Shown: positions 16,578 to 24,750, counted from the first letter of the stretch. The stretch is 33,419 bases of DNA from CAYUVH01 sp964448135 (GCA_964448135.1 CAYUVH010000024.1:1-33419); one strand, 5' to 3'. A program made the numbers and translations. The notes: generated from the sequence alone by a model not told the origin.

Positions 16578-17698
16578 TTGATAACGTAACTATGCGTTTT
16601 GGATTCGGTCAACGGCAAAGAAGGCGACGCCGGTGGGGAGTCTTTCAAGTTGCAGGTAGAAAGTTGCAGGTTGTTTTTTGCGATCCATAATTTTTGAGCC
16701 TTTTTAGGTTTGCTTAGGTTTGCTTGCTGGGGTTTTAGGTTTGCGGCCAGGCTTGCAGGCGGTTTGCTTCCGGCTGGCCGGAGGTTTTCCGGAGGCTGCT
16801 CGCAGGTGCGCGGCTGGTTTGCTTCGGGTTTGGCCGGCGAGGACATTTTGCAGGTTGGCCCGAATGAGTTCCTCGGGACGAGCAAAAGGCAGCGGCCGGG
16901 GATCGAGTATGATGGGACCTCAAAAAATTTTGGTTTTACCAGGTTTGACGAGGCCGGTTTGCGGGGCTTTTTGGTTTTACCGCAGGTTTTACGGCGGGCT
17001 TTACCGGGGTTGGATTCCGATTTTACCGTGGTTTTACCCGACGGAATCGGCGAGCGGTTCGCAGTGAGGGCGAGGAAGGCGTTATGGGACGGGTGGGACC
17101 ATTGGGACCATTGGGACCCTGGGGACCGGGAGGAGCGTACGGACGAACGCCTCTGGGACTCAGCGGCTTGATTCGTGGGCATGGCTGCGAATTTCATATT
17201 TGAAATTTCCGATTTCGGATCGGCGGCTGTCCGGCCGAGGGAGACCTGGTGGTCCTCCCGCCTCAATTGAAGCACAGGGATCAGAAAAATAATCTCCCAC
17301 GGTGGGAGTTTCTCCCGTGACAGAAATGAGAGAAACAGTGCGGGAAACGGCTGAAAATAAAGGCGAAAATCGACATTCGGAGCGAAATGAAAATTCGACA
17401 TTTGAAAATAACCCGGTGATTCGGATGCCGGATTGGACATCCACGGTAAACCGGAGCAGGCAAAAGGATGGGGGCAAAAATATTTTGAGAGGAGGGGACT
17501 CGATGACAGAAACATTTTGGGACAGAAAAATGGGAAGCAGACGGAAAATTCAAAAGCGGCAAACGATCGCACCGAGGAAGTGAGCGGGTTTGATATGCTG
17601 CTCGTCCCAAATCGTTTCGGCCCGATACTCCTTGGCAAGCTCAGCGTCTACCGCCAAGATTTCTAGAAATTAAGGATTGAGTCGTCAGGCCTACGCGC
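16578..17698. other. 1.1-kb gene-free region of iterated short words
   Basis: No credible gene: open frames here translate to low-complexity Ser/Pro peptides. It is a patchwork of short repeated words. GTTGCAGG occurs near 16650-16672. AGGTTTGC(TT) repeats near 16705-16745 and GGTTTTAC(C) variants fill 16930-17040. TGGGACC with nine-base period occupies 17085-17127. A near-perfect ATTTCAAATTTGAAAT palindrome lies at 17191-17206 with one mismatch. CTCCCAC/GTGGGAG forms a hairpin near 17295-17310. GACAGAAA occurs at 17319, 17505 and 17521. The 3' half is A-rich on the plus strand. Confidence 0.6.
17085..17127 (+). repeat. Nine-base tandem repeat (ATTGGGACC)
   Basis: TGGGACC recurs at 17094, 17103 and 17112, with a GGGGACC variant at 17121, always nine bases apart. 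TGGGAC also occurs just before at 17085. The spacer is not coding. Confidence 0.7.
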
Positions 17699-17959
17699 AT
17701 GTATCAGCCATTCCCACGCGAGAAGTTCGAGAGGACCGGGCGAGACCTCTGGTTTCAGGAGTTGGCGGAGCACATTCGCCCGCAGGCCGAGTCACAGCCT
17801 TACGTCACCGACCTTGCCTGGTTCAAACAGTTTCAGCCGACTCCGAAGTTTCCCACTCTTCAGTCAGTGGACACTGATATTTATGATTTGGTGGGCGACG
17901 ATCTGCGCGACAAAGCCAACGCTTTTATTGGGGCACAGAGAGGAGTGCTGGTCGCGTGA
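17699..17959 (+). CDS. Hypothetical protein, 86 aa
   Basis: Unrecognised soluble protein beginning MYQPFPREKFERTG, with many Phe, Pro and acidic residues and no membrane segment, cysteines or known motif. The even composition and aromatic content look more like a real or formerly real protein than a shadow frame. It could be the N-terminal remnant of a longer gene, because it ends abruptly in a region with little coding character. An AAGGA lies 28 bases upstream of the ATG, too far for a normal ribosome-binding site. It is followed 112 bases later by another small gene on the same strand. Confidence 0.4.
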   Translation: MYQPFPREKFERTGRDLWFQELAEHIRPQAESQPYVTDLAWFKQFQPTPKFPTLQSVDTDIYDLVGDDLRDKANAFIGAQRGVLVA

Positions 17960-18071
17960 CCGGGTGGCCCAGCTATTCGGGGCAGCCAACCTGGTGTGAG
18001 TCTCGTGGTGGCAATCCATGGGCCTGGTGCGCGGTGAGTCGAACACTGGCGGAATTGCGTCGTTAGAGCTC

Positions 18072-18575
18072 ATGCGCAAGCGCCTCGTTATCACCGTAAC
18101 ACTTCTGGCCATCGCGGTCGGTGGTTACCTGTCTTATTCATCGCGCCCGCGCCGAGATTGGCCGCCAAACGGTTACACGGAGGTTCGCGCGTTCCTTTAC
18201 AATCTCGACAGCAGTGATGCCCTACCCTGTGTCACGAACGGTGTTCTTGACGCGAGTGTCACGGACACGAATGGGGTGCGACTGACCGACGCCCAGGTTT
18301 CCCGCTTTTTGAAGGCAGTCACCGGCCCGCATGCCAAGCACCTGGTTGCCGGCTGTTTTGTTCCTCACCACGCTTATGTTTTCTACAACCGGAAGCACCG
18401 GATAATCGGTTGGGCGGAATTGTGTTTCGGTTGCCTGAATTACGAAGCATCGTCACCGCAGGCGCCAGCGGTGTTTGATATTCTCGCGCTGGAAAATTTG
18501 ACTCGTGAATTGGGGCTTCCCGTCCTGAATAAAGAAAAAGAGTATGAGGCATTAAAACCAAAGAACACCAAATGA
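18072..18575 (+). CDS. Conserved hypothetical membrane-anchored protein with CFxC motif
   Basis: A 167-aa protein starting at ATG 18072 (MRKRLVITVT). Basic residues followed by VITVTLLAIAVGGYLSY form a signal anchor, and the rest would be periplasmic. The segment CFVPHHAYVFYNRKHRIIGW followed by AELCFGC has the shape of a family of bacterial hypothetical proteins with a C-x-PxH-x-x-x-FY and CFxC signature. The three cysteines could bind metal or form a disulfide. The function is unknown. An alternative ATG at 18018 would add 18 residues before the basic n-region, which I consider less likely. Confidence 0.65.
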   Translation: MRKRLVITVTLLAIAVGGYLSYSSRPRRDWPPNGYTEVRAFLYNLDSSDALPCVTNGVLDASVTDTNGVRLTDAQVSRFLKAVTGPHAKHLVAGCFVPHHAYVFYNRKHRIIGWAELCFGCLNYEASSPQAPAVFDILALENLTRELGLPVLNKEKEYEALKPKNTK

Positions 18576-19191
18576 GGGCCAACCACGAACTGTAGCGTTT
18601 AAACCGGCCATCGCGCTTCCGCCTTTGACAGACTCCGGCGCGACGAGGGAACTTACCCGGTGCGGGCGCGGGTCGCACTCGGCCCACAACGCAAAGCAGG
18701 ACTGGGTTACCAGGGATATTGGTGTGGACTCGGCGAAATCACGCCCACCCCTACCCCACCCGGCCGGGAGGGGATGAAAACAATTGGACCGTTTACGCCG
18801 GGCGTCGGCTCGCAGACTCGCCTTTGGGCTTGGCTGTCATATTGTCGTCCCTGCCGTCTACGCTCCGAGCTTCGGCGCGCCAAGCCAGGCCTTCGGTTTG
18901 CGCTTCGCGGGGATTGTGAACTGCGACATTGGATGAGGCTGGCGGAGGCGGCGGTTCGACCATCGTCAAGACCTCGGCCGTTGTCAAAACCATGGCGGAC
19001 GAGGTGGCCGATGGGGCAGCTTCGCCCAGAGGGCAGTGTCTCAATTTCAAATTTGAAATCTGATCCCGCCATCACCGGGACAGGGATTTGAAAGCAGACA
19101 ACTGCTTAAAGCGCCAAACCAGGACGTTATCGTCCGGAACCAGGGCTTGAAGGGGGCGCTCGAGACCTGTTAGCCTTTGGGTGAAGTCGCT
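18576..19191. other. Gene-free region
   Basis: I find no convincing gene in these 616 bases. They contain a C/G palindromic stretch around ACCCGGCCGGGAGGGGA near 18758-18775 and a perfect 16-base palindrome ATTTCAAATTTGAAAT at 19044-19059. Open frames on both strands are short and Pro/Arg/Ser-rich. Confidence 0.5.
19044..19059. repeat. ATTTCAAATTTGAAAT palindrome
   Basis: Perfect 16-base palindrome, identical to the one at 20269-20284 and one base different from 17191-17206. All three lie in gene-free DNA. Confidence 0.75.
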
Positions 19192-19473
19192 ATGATTCCA
19201 GTCATCTCACTTACCCAGTTTGCCTTTTTGTCACTGGGAATCATGTCGCTCCTGGTCCAGGCGAGGACGGCGGGCAGGACGATGGAGGAGATTTTTGCCA
19301 TGCCCCAGTGGTGGCTCCTGATGATCCCGCTGGCCTGGGTCGCATTGGCGGTGGCCTGTTCACGCGTGAAAGGGAATCCGTTGCCATGGAAGGTGGCCCG
19401 CGTAACGGGCGTTATTCTGGCGGTGCTTTCGTTTGTGTTCCTGGTGGCGGCCACCTTTTCGAACGGGAGTTGA
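19192..19473 (+). CDS. Small membrane protein with three predicted spans, 93 aa
   Basis: ATG at 19192 (MIPVISLTQFAF). Three hydrophobic segments are clear: about residues 3-24 (VISLTQFAFLSLGIMSLLVQ), 42-58 (WWLLMIPLAWVALAVAC), and 71-88 (VTGVILAVLSFVFLVAAT). Between them lie short basic linkers. No family is recognised. A TTG five codons upstream is in frame, but the ATG better fits a hydrophobic N-terminus. It stands alone, followed immediately by a long inverted repeat. Confidence 0.6.
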   Translation: MIPVISLTQFAFLSLGIMSLLVQARTAGRTMEEIFAMPQWWLLMIPLAWVALAVACSRVKGNPLPWKVARVTGVILAVLSFVFLVAATFSNGS

Positions 19474-19506
19474 GATTGAAACGGGTTTCGCGTCCAATAT
19501 GGAGCG

Positions 19507-19565
19507 CTCTTTTTTCCTTTCGGTTCGGCGCGTTTGAGGCGCGTCGAACCGAAAGGAAAAAAGAG
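19507..19565. repeat. 26-bp inverted repeat with seven-base loop
   Basis: The left arm (19507-19532, starting CTCTTTTTTCC) is complementary to the right arm (19540-19565, ending GGAAAAAAGAG) with a single mismatch that can form a G-U pair. The loop is TTTGAGG. T-rich sequence is at the base of the left arm and A-rich at the base of the right, so it lacks the layout of an intrinsic terminator. It looks like a miniature palindromic element. Confidence 0.85.
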
Positions 19566-19579
19566 ATTGGGTGGGGTGG

Positions 19580-19623
19580 TCGTTTACCCCGGGCCGCGGC
19601 CACGGCGGCCTTGCCCGGGGCTA
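19580..19623. repeat. G+C-rich imperfect palindrome
   Basis: TACCCCGGGC near 19584 and GCCCGGGGCTA near 19612 form a stem with one bulge around a CGCGGCCACGGCGGCC core. It directly follows the 26-bp inverted repeat and resembles REP-like extragenic palindromes. Confidence 0.5.
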
Positions 19624-19737
19624 CAATCATGTCACCCCGCCGGCGTTCCGAAATGGCGAGGGAACCAAGCGGATACGGACATCGCGGTCACAGGCGGCTC
19701 TCCAGCAATGGCGAGAAGAGATATGAAATGAGGTGCG

Positions 19738-20181
19738 ATGCCGCGGCCTGAAAAATTTGTCGGTTGGTGCCTGGAGCGCGCTGATTTTGATCTCTCCTGT
19801 TCGCTGCAGAAGATCATCGCGGATCTCCATCCTGAATCGGACTACGCCTGGTTGATCCGGTGGCTGCCGGATGCGGGTGAGGAGGAAAGGAGAAAGAGCG
19901 GCGCACATAGCGCGGAGGAGCTGGCGGGCACTTCGCTGGGTGACGTGATCTTTCACATGCTCAACTACCACTTTATCTGGATAACGGACACAGAGATCGG
20001 ATGGTGCGGTCCGTATGAAGCGCCACTGGTAACAACGCCGGAAGAGAAGCCCAGGGAGGCGCATCGAACATGGAAGTGCGGAGAACTCATACAGATTCTC
20101 CAAAGTGAAGTGGCAAGCAACCCGGCCAGATTGCGAAAGGCCATAGCGGACGCGGATCTGAAACTCGATGCGTCACGGTAA
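19738..20181 (+). CDS. Hypothetical soluble protein, 147 aa
   Basis: Unrecognised protein with normal amino-acid balance: an acidic N-terminal half with a Trp-rich segment (YAWLIRWLPDAGEEE), a middle (DVIFHMLNYHFIWITDTEIGW) that may be a buried helix or strand, and a Lys/Ala-rich C-terminal helix (NPARLRKAIADADLKL). No signal peptide or catalytic motif. It is monocistronic. The composition supports a real gene, and I cannot assign a role. Confidence 0.55.
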   Translation: MPRPEKFVGWCLERADFDLSCSLQKIIADLHPESDYAWLIRWLPDAGEEERRKSGAHSAEELAGTSLGDVIFHMLNYHFIWITDTEIGWCGPYEAPLVTTPEEKPREAHRTWKCGELIQILQSEVASNPARLRKAIADADLKLDASR

Positions 20182-20541
20182 TGCTTTTGGACCGGAGGGA
20201 ATATTCAAAGCAGGGAGGACTTGATCATGCAGGATATAGCATGGCCGCCGGATCGCGAAAGAATCCTGATTTCAAATTTGAAATTTGATATTTCAAAGGA
20301 AAGGCGGTGCGGAGAGATCAGATCAGGACAGCAGCCGAGGCAAAGGGATTTGTCAGAAAGATGAGGGCAGAAAAATGATTGAAAAGACAGGAAATGAGAC
20401 AGAAAAATTTGGTGACAGAAACATGTTGATGAACGGGCGTCTCTGGTAGTTCTGCGTTTGGCAAGCTACCGGATAAGCAGGAAAAATATCCAAAGGAGAA
20501 GGACCAAGAGGACGGAGGAAGCGCGGAGGGCCGGATTCGGA
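20182..20541. other. Gene-free region with palindrome and GACAGAAA words
   Basis: No gene seen. It contains the perfect palindrome ATTTCAAATTTGAAAT (20269-20284), extended by a further GATATTTCAAA. It also has GACAGAAAAAT at 20398-20408 and GACAGAAACAT at 20414-20424, the same words found at 17505-17531. Confidence 0.6.
20269..20284. repeat. ATTTCAAATTTGAAAT palindrome
   Basis: Second perfect copy of the 16-base palindrome at 19044-19059, here extended on the right by TTGATATTTCAAA. Confidence 0.75.
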
Positions 20542-20919
20542 TCAGGGCAGCGCTGCGCGGCAATGAGGACAAGCCTTCGGGGGCGGGGAAATGGATTGGT
20601 GATAAAGTGTCCGGCCGCAGCCAAGGCAGAACCTGAGCTTGCGGGAATTCAGCCAAAGGACCAGGGCAAGTACGGGAAGGGCAAAAACGAGCAGGAGCGG
20701 AAATCCGCGGTTCAGCCAGGCAAAGAAGCAGCCGAAGATGACGCCCATGGCGATGACGTACGAAGGAAATATGCGCCGCTTGAGCGAACCATTCCGGTTG
20801 AAATGGAAAAAGAGGAAGCTGGATATTCCCAGCACGATCCAGAGGACGGCAAAGTGGACAAGGGCGCGATGGACCGCCGGGTCGCCTGCGTGAGTCAGGA
20901 ATTGTTGGGAGGGTCCCAT
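20542..20919 (-). CDS. Membrane protein with C-terminal zinc ribbon, 125 aa
   Basis: The N-terminal part has hydrophobic spans at about residues 22-38 (FAVLWIVLGISSFLFF), 53-67 (YVIAMGVIFGCFFAW) and 72-88 (FPLLLVFALPVLALVLW). The C-terminal tail carries CLGCG, then CPHCR about 18 residues later, a CxxC-CxxC zinc ribbon that should be cytoplasmic. Similar tails occur in small bacterial membrane proteins of unknown function. It starts 39 bases after the DUF4034-like gene on the same strand, so the two are probably co-transcribed. No Shine-Dalgarno is visible. Confidence 0.7.
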   Translation of the reverse strand: MGPSQQFLTHAGDPAVHRALVHFAVLWIVLGISSFLFFHFNRNGSLKRRIFPSYVIAMGVIFGCFFAWLNRGFPLLLVFALPVLALVLWLNSRKLRFCLGCGRTLYHQSISPPPKACPHCRAALP

Positions 20920-20958
20920 GGGGCTCGACGGCGGCTGAGGTGGTGGGCGAACCGGCGA

Positions 20959-22383
20959 TCAGCGCGCCAGTTGGGCGGTGGTGACTTCGATTTCCTGGCC
21001 GTCTTCGGTCTGGATGAGGACCTGTTCACCGATAATGGCCTTGATGCGGCCGGAGATGACGCGGCCGTCCTTGAGTTTAACCGTCCGCCCGGAGGAAGCG
21101 GTGCCGGCCGGCCGGGGCTGGTTCGCGGGGACAGCCGGTTTGGCCGCGGCCACTTTCGTCGTTGCATTGGAGTTGCTCCAGGCGGTATTCGCCGGGAGCG
21201 GTTTGCCGTTCAACTTCACCTGGCCATTGGCCGACACTTCGTACACCTGCGCCTGCGCCGGTGGTGCCGGCAGGGCCGCCGCCCATAGCTGGCATTTTTC
21301 GAAATAAGCCTTCGTCTCCCACGTGGCGAGATCCGCCTTTCCGGCCAATTCCTGCATGAGCTCCCGAGCGGTGTCCCGATCACCGGCCAAGATCGCCAGT
21401 TTGGCATACGCGCTCGTCACGGTGACGGAGCCCGGATGCTGCTTGCGCAGCGCCTCGAAGCCACGTTTCACCCGCGGCCACTCGACCGAGGACTCCTTGA
21501 AGACGTTTTCGAGCGGGCCGTCCTGGTCCATCCGCCAGATCATTCGAGCGTAGAAAATATCGCCCGCGTCACCCTTGCGCGACGCCGCCTCGCTCAGGAC
21601 GAACCATTCCCAGTCACCGGGCTTGCCGTGCCAGCGGGGCAGCAGGAAATAGCACTTGCTGAAATACGGTCCCAGCCAGGCGGGATCCACCTGCGTGGCC
21701 TCCGTGAACAGCTTCTCGTAATTCTCCGTCGAAAAACCCAGGCCGAGCCCGACGCGCGCCGCGACGCTGTACAGCACCGGGCATTTCGTCTCCATTTTCG
21801 CCACCTCCGACAGCACTTTCGCGCTTTCGACGAGGCGGTCGCGAAACTGTTTCCAGCCCTGCTCCGTGACCGTATTCGCCCAGCCGCTGCCGCGCGCCTT
21901 CCAGGCATACTTCGTCAGCAAATCGGCCAGGGCCACGCGCGGCGTAGGCGACGCGGGCGCGCCTTTGGCCCAATGCTTGAGTTCCTTGATGCGGAATTCC
22001 CACATCGCGTCGGGCCCCTGGTCATCCAAATCCGTCAACGCCGCGTAGAACGCCGTCAATTTGCGTTTGCCGGTGACATATTCCTGCTTCGACTCCCGCA
22101 GTTGCTGCGCGAGGGCATCAAGCTTTTCATACTCGCCGGCCTTGAAAAGCTCCTTCACCTGGTGCGACAACTCCGCCGCATCCTTCGCCTCTTCCGTTTC
22201 CACCACCACGGCGGCCGGCAGCGTGACCGATGGCGCCGAATTGCTGGGTTCGGAAGGAATCGACTTTGCCCGCGCCGTCTGCGACCTGGCTTGCACCGCG
22301 TCAAGGATCGCCGAGCAAATCTTTCCGCAGCCGCAAAGCACACACGCCATCGCCGCCAATGGAATCCAATGTTTCAATTTCAT
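20959..22383 (-). CDS. DUF4034-like lipoprotein, 474 aa
   Basis: I place the start at 22383 (MKLKHWIPLAAMACVLCGCG), where the first 20 residues form a lipoprotein-type signal ending at Cys; upstream in-frame residues have no coding look. The body contains GPDAMWEFRIKELKHWAKG, then SPTPRVALADLLTKYAWKAR and GSGWAN, the pattern I associate with DUF4034 proteins, and it continues as TPR-like helical pairs through about residue 400. A Pro/Ala linker leads to a C-terminal small beta-barrel-like segment (VKLKDGRVISGRIKAIIGEQ and on), which resembles an Sm/SH3-like fold that some periplasmic proteins carry. The role is unknown, perhaps envelope scaffolding. It forms a likely operon with the zinc-ribbon membrane protein. 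Confidence 0.7.
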   Translation of the reverse strand: MKLKHWIPLAAMACVLCGCGKICSAILDAVQARSQTARAKSIPSEPSNSAPSVTLPAAVVVETEEAKDAAELSHQVKELFKAGEYEKLDALAQQLRESKQEYVTGKRKLTAFYAALTDLDDQGPDAMWEFRIKELKHWAKGAPASPTPRVALADLLTKYAWKARGSGWANTVTEQGWKQFRDRLVESAKVLSEVAKMETKCPVLYSVAARVGLGLGFSTENYEKLFTEATQVDPAWLGPYFSKCYFLLPRWHGKPGDWEWFVLSEAASRKGDAGDIFYARMIWRMDQDGPLENVFKESSVEWPRVKRGFEALRKQHPGSVTVTSAYAKLAILAGDRDTARELMQELAGKADLATWETKAYFEKCQLWAAALPAPPAQAQVYEVSANGQVKLNGKPLPANTAWSNSNATTKVAAAKPAVPANQPRPAGTASSGRTVKLKDGRVISGRIKAIIGEQVLIQTEDGQEIEVTTAQLAR

Positions 22384-22633
22384 ATCGTGGATGGTGCCGG
22401 CGTCCCCGATTCGGGCCTGGGCGCAGGTGACCACGCTTGGGTTTAGAACCCAGCAAAATAAGCAGCTTGCGTGCCCAATCGAGCGATTGGTGAAACTATC
22501 GGGGGGGGGGCGACTGTCCCCAATCAGAGGGTACGATTTGCCAAGCGCGAACTCACTGATTCGACGGTCGAAAGTGCGTTTGGATGCGCAGCGGCTCGTC
22601 GGAGGACCGACACAGCCGCGGTCCGGCAACTGC

Positions 22634-22653
22634 GGACGACCAGCAGGTCGTCC
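22634..22653. repeat. GGACGACC/GGTCGTCC hairpin
   Basis: Perfect eight-base stem with a four-base AGCA loop. It is not followed by a T-run, so it is more likely an extragenic palindromic repeat than a terminator. Confidence 0.6.
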
Positions 22654-22692
22654 CTACCAATCAAAACAGCCCACAAACCACGGCGGAATGGC

Positions 22693-22720
22693 TTGACCGG
22701 TCGGATTCGCCCGGTATCGT
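22693..22720 (+). promoter_or_regulatory. Possible promoter of the transketolase genes
   Basis: TTGACC (22693-22698), a 16-base spacer and TATCGT (22715-22720). Transcription would begin only a few bases before the ATG at 22731, giving a nearly leaderless message. Confidence 0.4.
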
Positions 22721-22730
22721 GCGCGCTACC

Positions 22731-23528
22731 ATGACCGAGTCCGTGGCGAAGCAAATCCGGCGCATCATTCTTGAGCAGGCCAAGCGGGCCAATGTGGGTC
22801 ATATCGGTTCTTCCTTATCCATCGCTGATATTGTGGCGGCGCTTTATGGGCGGGTGTTGAAAGCGAAGAGCCCGGGCGATCCGGACCGGGATCGGTTCAT
22901 TCTTTCGAAGGGGCACGCGGTGCTGGCGTTGTATGCGGCTTTTTTCATCCGGGGGTGGATCACGAGGGAAGAGCTCAATACTTACTGCTGCGATGGGTCG
23001 GCGCTGGGGGTGCATCCGGAGCCAGGGATGAAGGGCGTGGATTTCGCGACGGGGTCGCTGGGGCATGGGCTGACGCTGGCGGCGGGCGCGGCGCTGGCGG
23101 CGAAATTGCAGGGGTCGGCGCGGCGCACGTATGTTTTGCTGAGCGACGCGGAGTGCAATGAGGGCTCGGTGTGGGAGGCGGTGATGTTCGCGGCGCATCA
23201 CAAGCTTTCAAACCTCGTGGCGATCGTGGATTTGAACGGGCAGCAGGCGCTGGGCTACACGAAGGATGTGCTTTCGCTGGAGCCGATGGCGGCGCGATGG
23301 CGGACGTTCGGCTGGGAGGTGACGGAATTGGACGGGCACGATGTTCCGGCGATGGAGCGTTGCCTGGAAAAGCTGGATACCGCGTCGGGACCGCCGCACG
23401 TGATCATTGCGCGGACGACGTTCGGCAAGGGTGTTTCGTACATGGAAAACAAGATCAAGTGGCATTACTGGCCGATGTCGGACGCGGAATACGCGGAGGC
23501 GCGGCAGGAAGTTGAGGCGGCGGCGTGA
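22731..23528 (+). CDS. Transketolase, N-terminal (TPP-binding) subunit
   Basis: Half of a split transketolase, transferring two-carbon ketol units between sugar phosphates in the cytoplasm. The 265 residues show HIGSSLSIADIVAALY, SKGHAVLALYA, HPEPGMKGVDFATGSLGHGL, and the thiamine-diphosphate/magnesium motif SDAECNEGS followed by D-x-N. The start at 22731 (MTESVAKQIRR) is preferred over an earlier in-frame ATG, because the extra 49 residues would be Ser/Arg-rich and encoded by the repeat-like intergenic DNA. It overlaps the C-terminal subunit gene by four bases (GTGA), a typical translational coupling. Split transketolases can serve the pentose phosphate pathway or make special sugars; nothing nearby says which. 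Confidence 0.9.
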   Translation: MTESVAKQIRRIILEQAKRANVGHIGSSLSIADIVAALYGRVLKAKSPGDPDRDRFILSKGHAVLALYAAFFIRGWITREELNTYCCDGSALGVHPEPGMKGVDFATGSLGHGLTLAAGAALAAKLQGSARRTYVLLSDAECNEGSVWEAVMFAAHHKLSNLVAIVDLNGQQALGYTKDVLSLEPMAARWRTFGWEVTELDGHDVPAMERCLEKLDTASGPPHVIIARTTFGKGVSYMENKIKWHYWPMSDAEYAEARQEVEAAA

Positions 23529-24445
23529 GGGGAGCTTTTGTAAAGACACTGGTCGAACTGGCCGGGCGTGATCCGCGCATCCTGTTGCTGACGGGGGACC
23601 TGGGCTACATGGCGGTGGAGCCGTTCGTGGAGAAATTTCCGGACCGCTTTTTCAATGCGGGCGTGGCGGAGCAAAACATGGTGGGCCTGGCGACCGGGCT
23701 GGCGGAGGCGGGGTTCATGCCGTTTGTGTATTCAATCGTGCCGTTCGTGGTGTTGCGCCCGTTCGAATTCATTCGCAACGGGCCCATCCAACACAAATTG
23801 CCGGTGCGCATCGTCGGCGTGGGCGGCGGGATCGAATACGCAACCAACGGCCTGAGCCACTACGGGCTGGAGGACGTGGCGGTGATGCGATCGCAGCCGG
23901 GGATGACGGTGATCGCGCCGGCGGACCATCAGCAGACGCGCAACGCGATGTTGGCGACGTGGGACCTGCCGGGGCCGATTTATTACCGGCTGGGCAAGGA
24001 TGACCGGACGGTGGTGCCGGGATTGGATGGGCGGTTTGAAGTGGACAAGCCGCAGGTGCTGCGCGAAGGCAAGGATGTGGTGTTGGTGGCGATGGGGAAC
24101 ATAGCAAACGAGGCGGTGGCGGCGGCGAAGTTGCTGGGGGAACAGGGCGTGAATTGCAGCGTGGCGGTGGTGGCGGCAGTGCATCCGGCACCGGTGGAGG
24201 AATTGGCGAAGTTGTTGGGCAAGCACAGGATTGCGGTGAGCGTGGAGGCGCACTACCGGAACGGCGGGCTGGGGTCGCTACTGGCGGAATTGATTGCTGA
24301 AAGGGGGTTGGGTTGCCGGTTGCATCGGTGCGGCGTGGAAGCGGTTACGGGTGGCGTGATTGGGACGCAAAGCTATCTTTACGATCGATTTGGATTGTCG
24401 CCGGCGAAATTGGCGGCGGAGGTGCGCCGGTGCGTGAAAGGGTGA
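23525..24445 (+). CDS. Transketolase, C-terminal subunit
   Basis: Second half of the split transketolase, 306 aa. It starts with GTG, overlapping the stop of the N-terminal subunit. It carries the pyrimidine-binding domain (LLTGDLGYM, FNAGVAEQNMVGLATGLAEAG with the Glu that activates thiamine diphosphate) and the C-terminal transketolase domain (EGKDVVLVAMGNIANEAVAAA, SVEAHYRNGGLGS). The two subunits must assemble for activity. No terminator is obvious just after the stop, and the next gene is 400 bases away. Confidence 0.9.
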   Translation: MRGAFVKTLVELAGRDPRILLLTGDLGYMAVEPFVEKFPDRFFNAGVAEQNMVGLATGLAEAGFMPFVYSIVPFVVLRPFEFIRNGPIQHKLPVRIVGVGGGIEYATNGLSHYGLEDVAVMRSQPGMTVIAPADHQQTRNAMLATWDLPGPIYYRLGKDDRTVVPGLDGRFEVDKPQVLREGKDVVLVAMGNIANEAVAAAKLLGEQGVNCSVAVVAAVHPAPVEELAKLLGKHRIAVSVEAHYRNGGLGSLLAELIAERGLGCRLHRCGVEAVTGGVIGTQSYLYDRFGLSPAKLAAEVRRCVKG

Positions 24446-24750
24446 TTTATTTGTTGGTGGTCGGGCCAGGCGCTCACTGGTGCCGCCACCTCGAATGAGC
24501 TTCCTCTCCCCTGCCCTCTCCTCCAGAGGAGCAGAGGGGTAGCTGTCGGCCACTCGCAGTATTCGCAAGCTTTTGGTTTGGGCGATTGTGGTTGGTTTAC
24601 GGAATAGTGGAGCCTCGTTACCTCGGCTGCTACGGTGAATCGAGCCGCTCCCAATCGCGCCCCATGATGGCAATTTTGAATTGCGGCAGCGGCTCAAGTG
24701 TTCTAAGGTGGCGCAGTGAGATTTGTGCAGACAACCACGACGACGATTTA
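24446..24750. other. Gene-free region with dispersed repeat copy A
   Basis: No gene seen. Bases about 24500-24655 are related to 26985-27145 on the other side of thrS, in the same orientation. The matching parts are a CTCTCCTCC-GAGGAG palindromic block, a block ending GGAATAGTGGAG, then CTCGTTACCTCG and, about 30 bases later, CCAATCG. Confidence 0.55.
24500..24655 (+). repeat. Dispersed repeat, copy A (upstream of thrS)
   Basis: Imperfect direct repeat of about 150 bp, shared with 26985-27145. The best-conserved part is CTCGTTACCTCG (24614-24625) and its flanks up to CCAATCG (24650-24656). Confidence 0.55.

Larger units (their letters stand above)
22384..22730. other. Divergent intergenic region with G-run and palindromes
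   Basis: No gene seen between the divergent lipoprotein and transketolase genes. It holds an uninterrupted run of ten G (22501-22510). It also holds a repeat-like stretch at about 22587-22653 that includes GCGGCTCGTCGGAGGACC and ends in the perfect hairpin GGACGACC-AGCA-GGTCGTCC (22634-22653). Confidence 0.55.

Noticed and set aside
16574..17638. Minus-strand open frame of about 354 codons upstream of purF
   Set aside because: It is composed of short-word repeats, has Ser/Pro/Asn-rich low-complexity translation and no motif. It also overlaps the purF start.
19507..19565. Intrinsic terminator for the small membrane protein gene
   Set aside because: The T-rich segment is in the left arm and the A-rich in the right on both strands, so no U-tract follows the stem.
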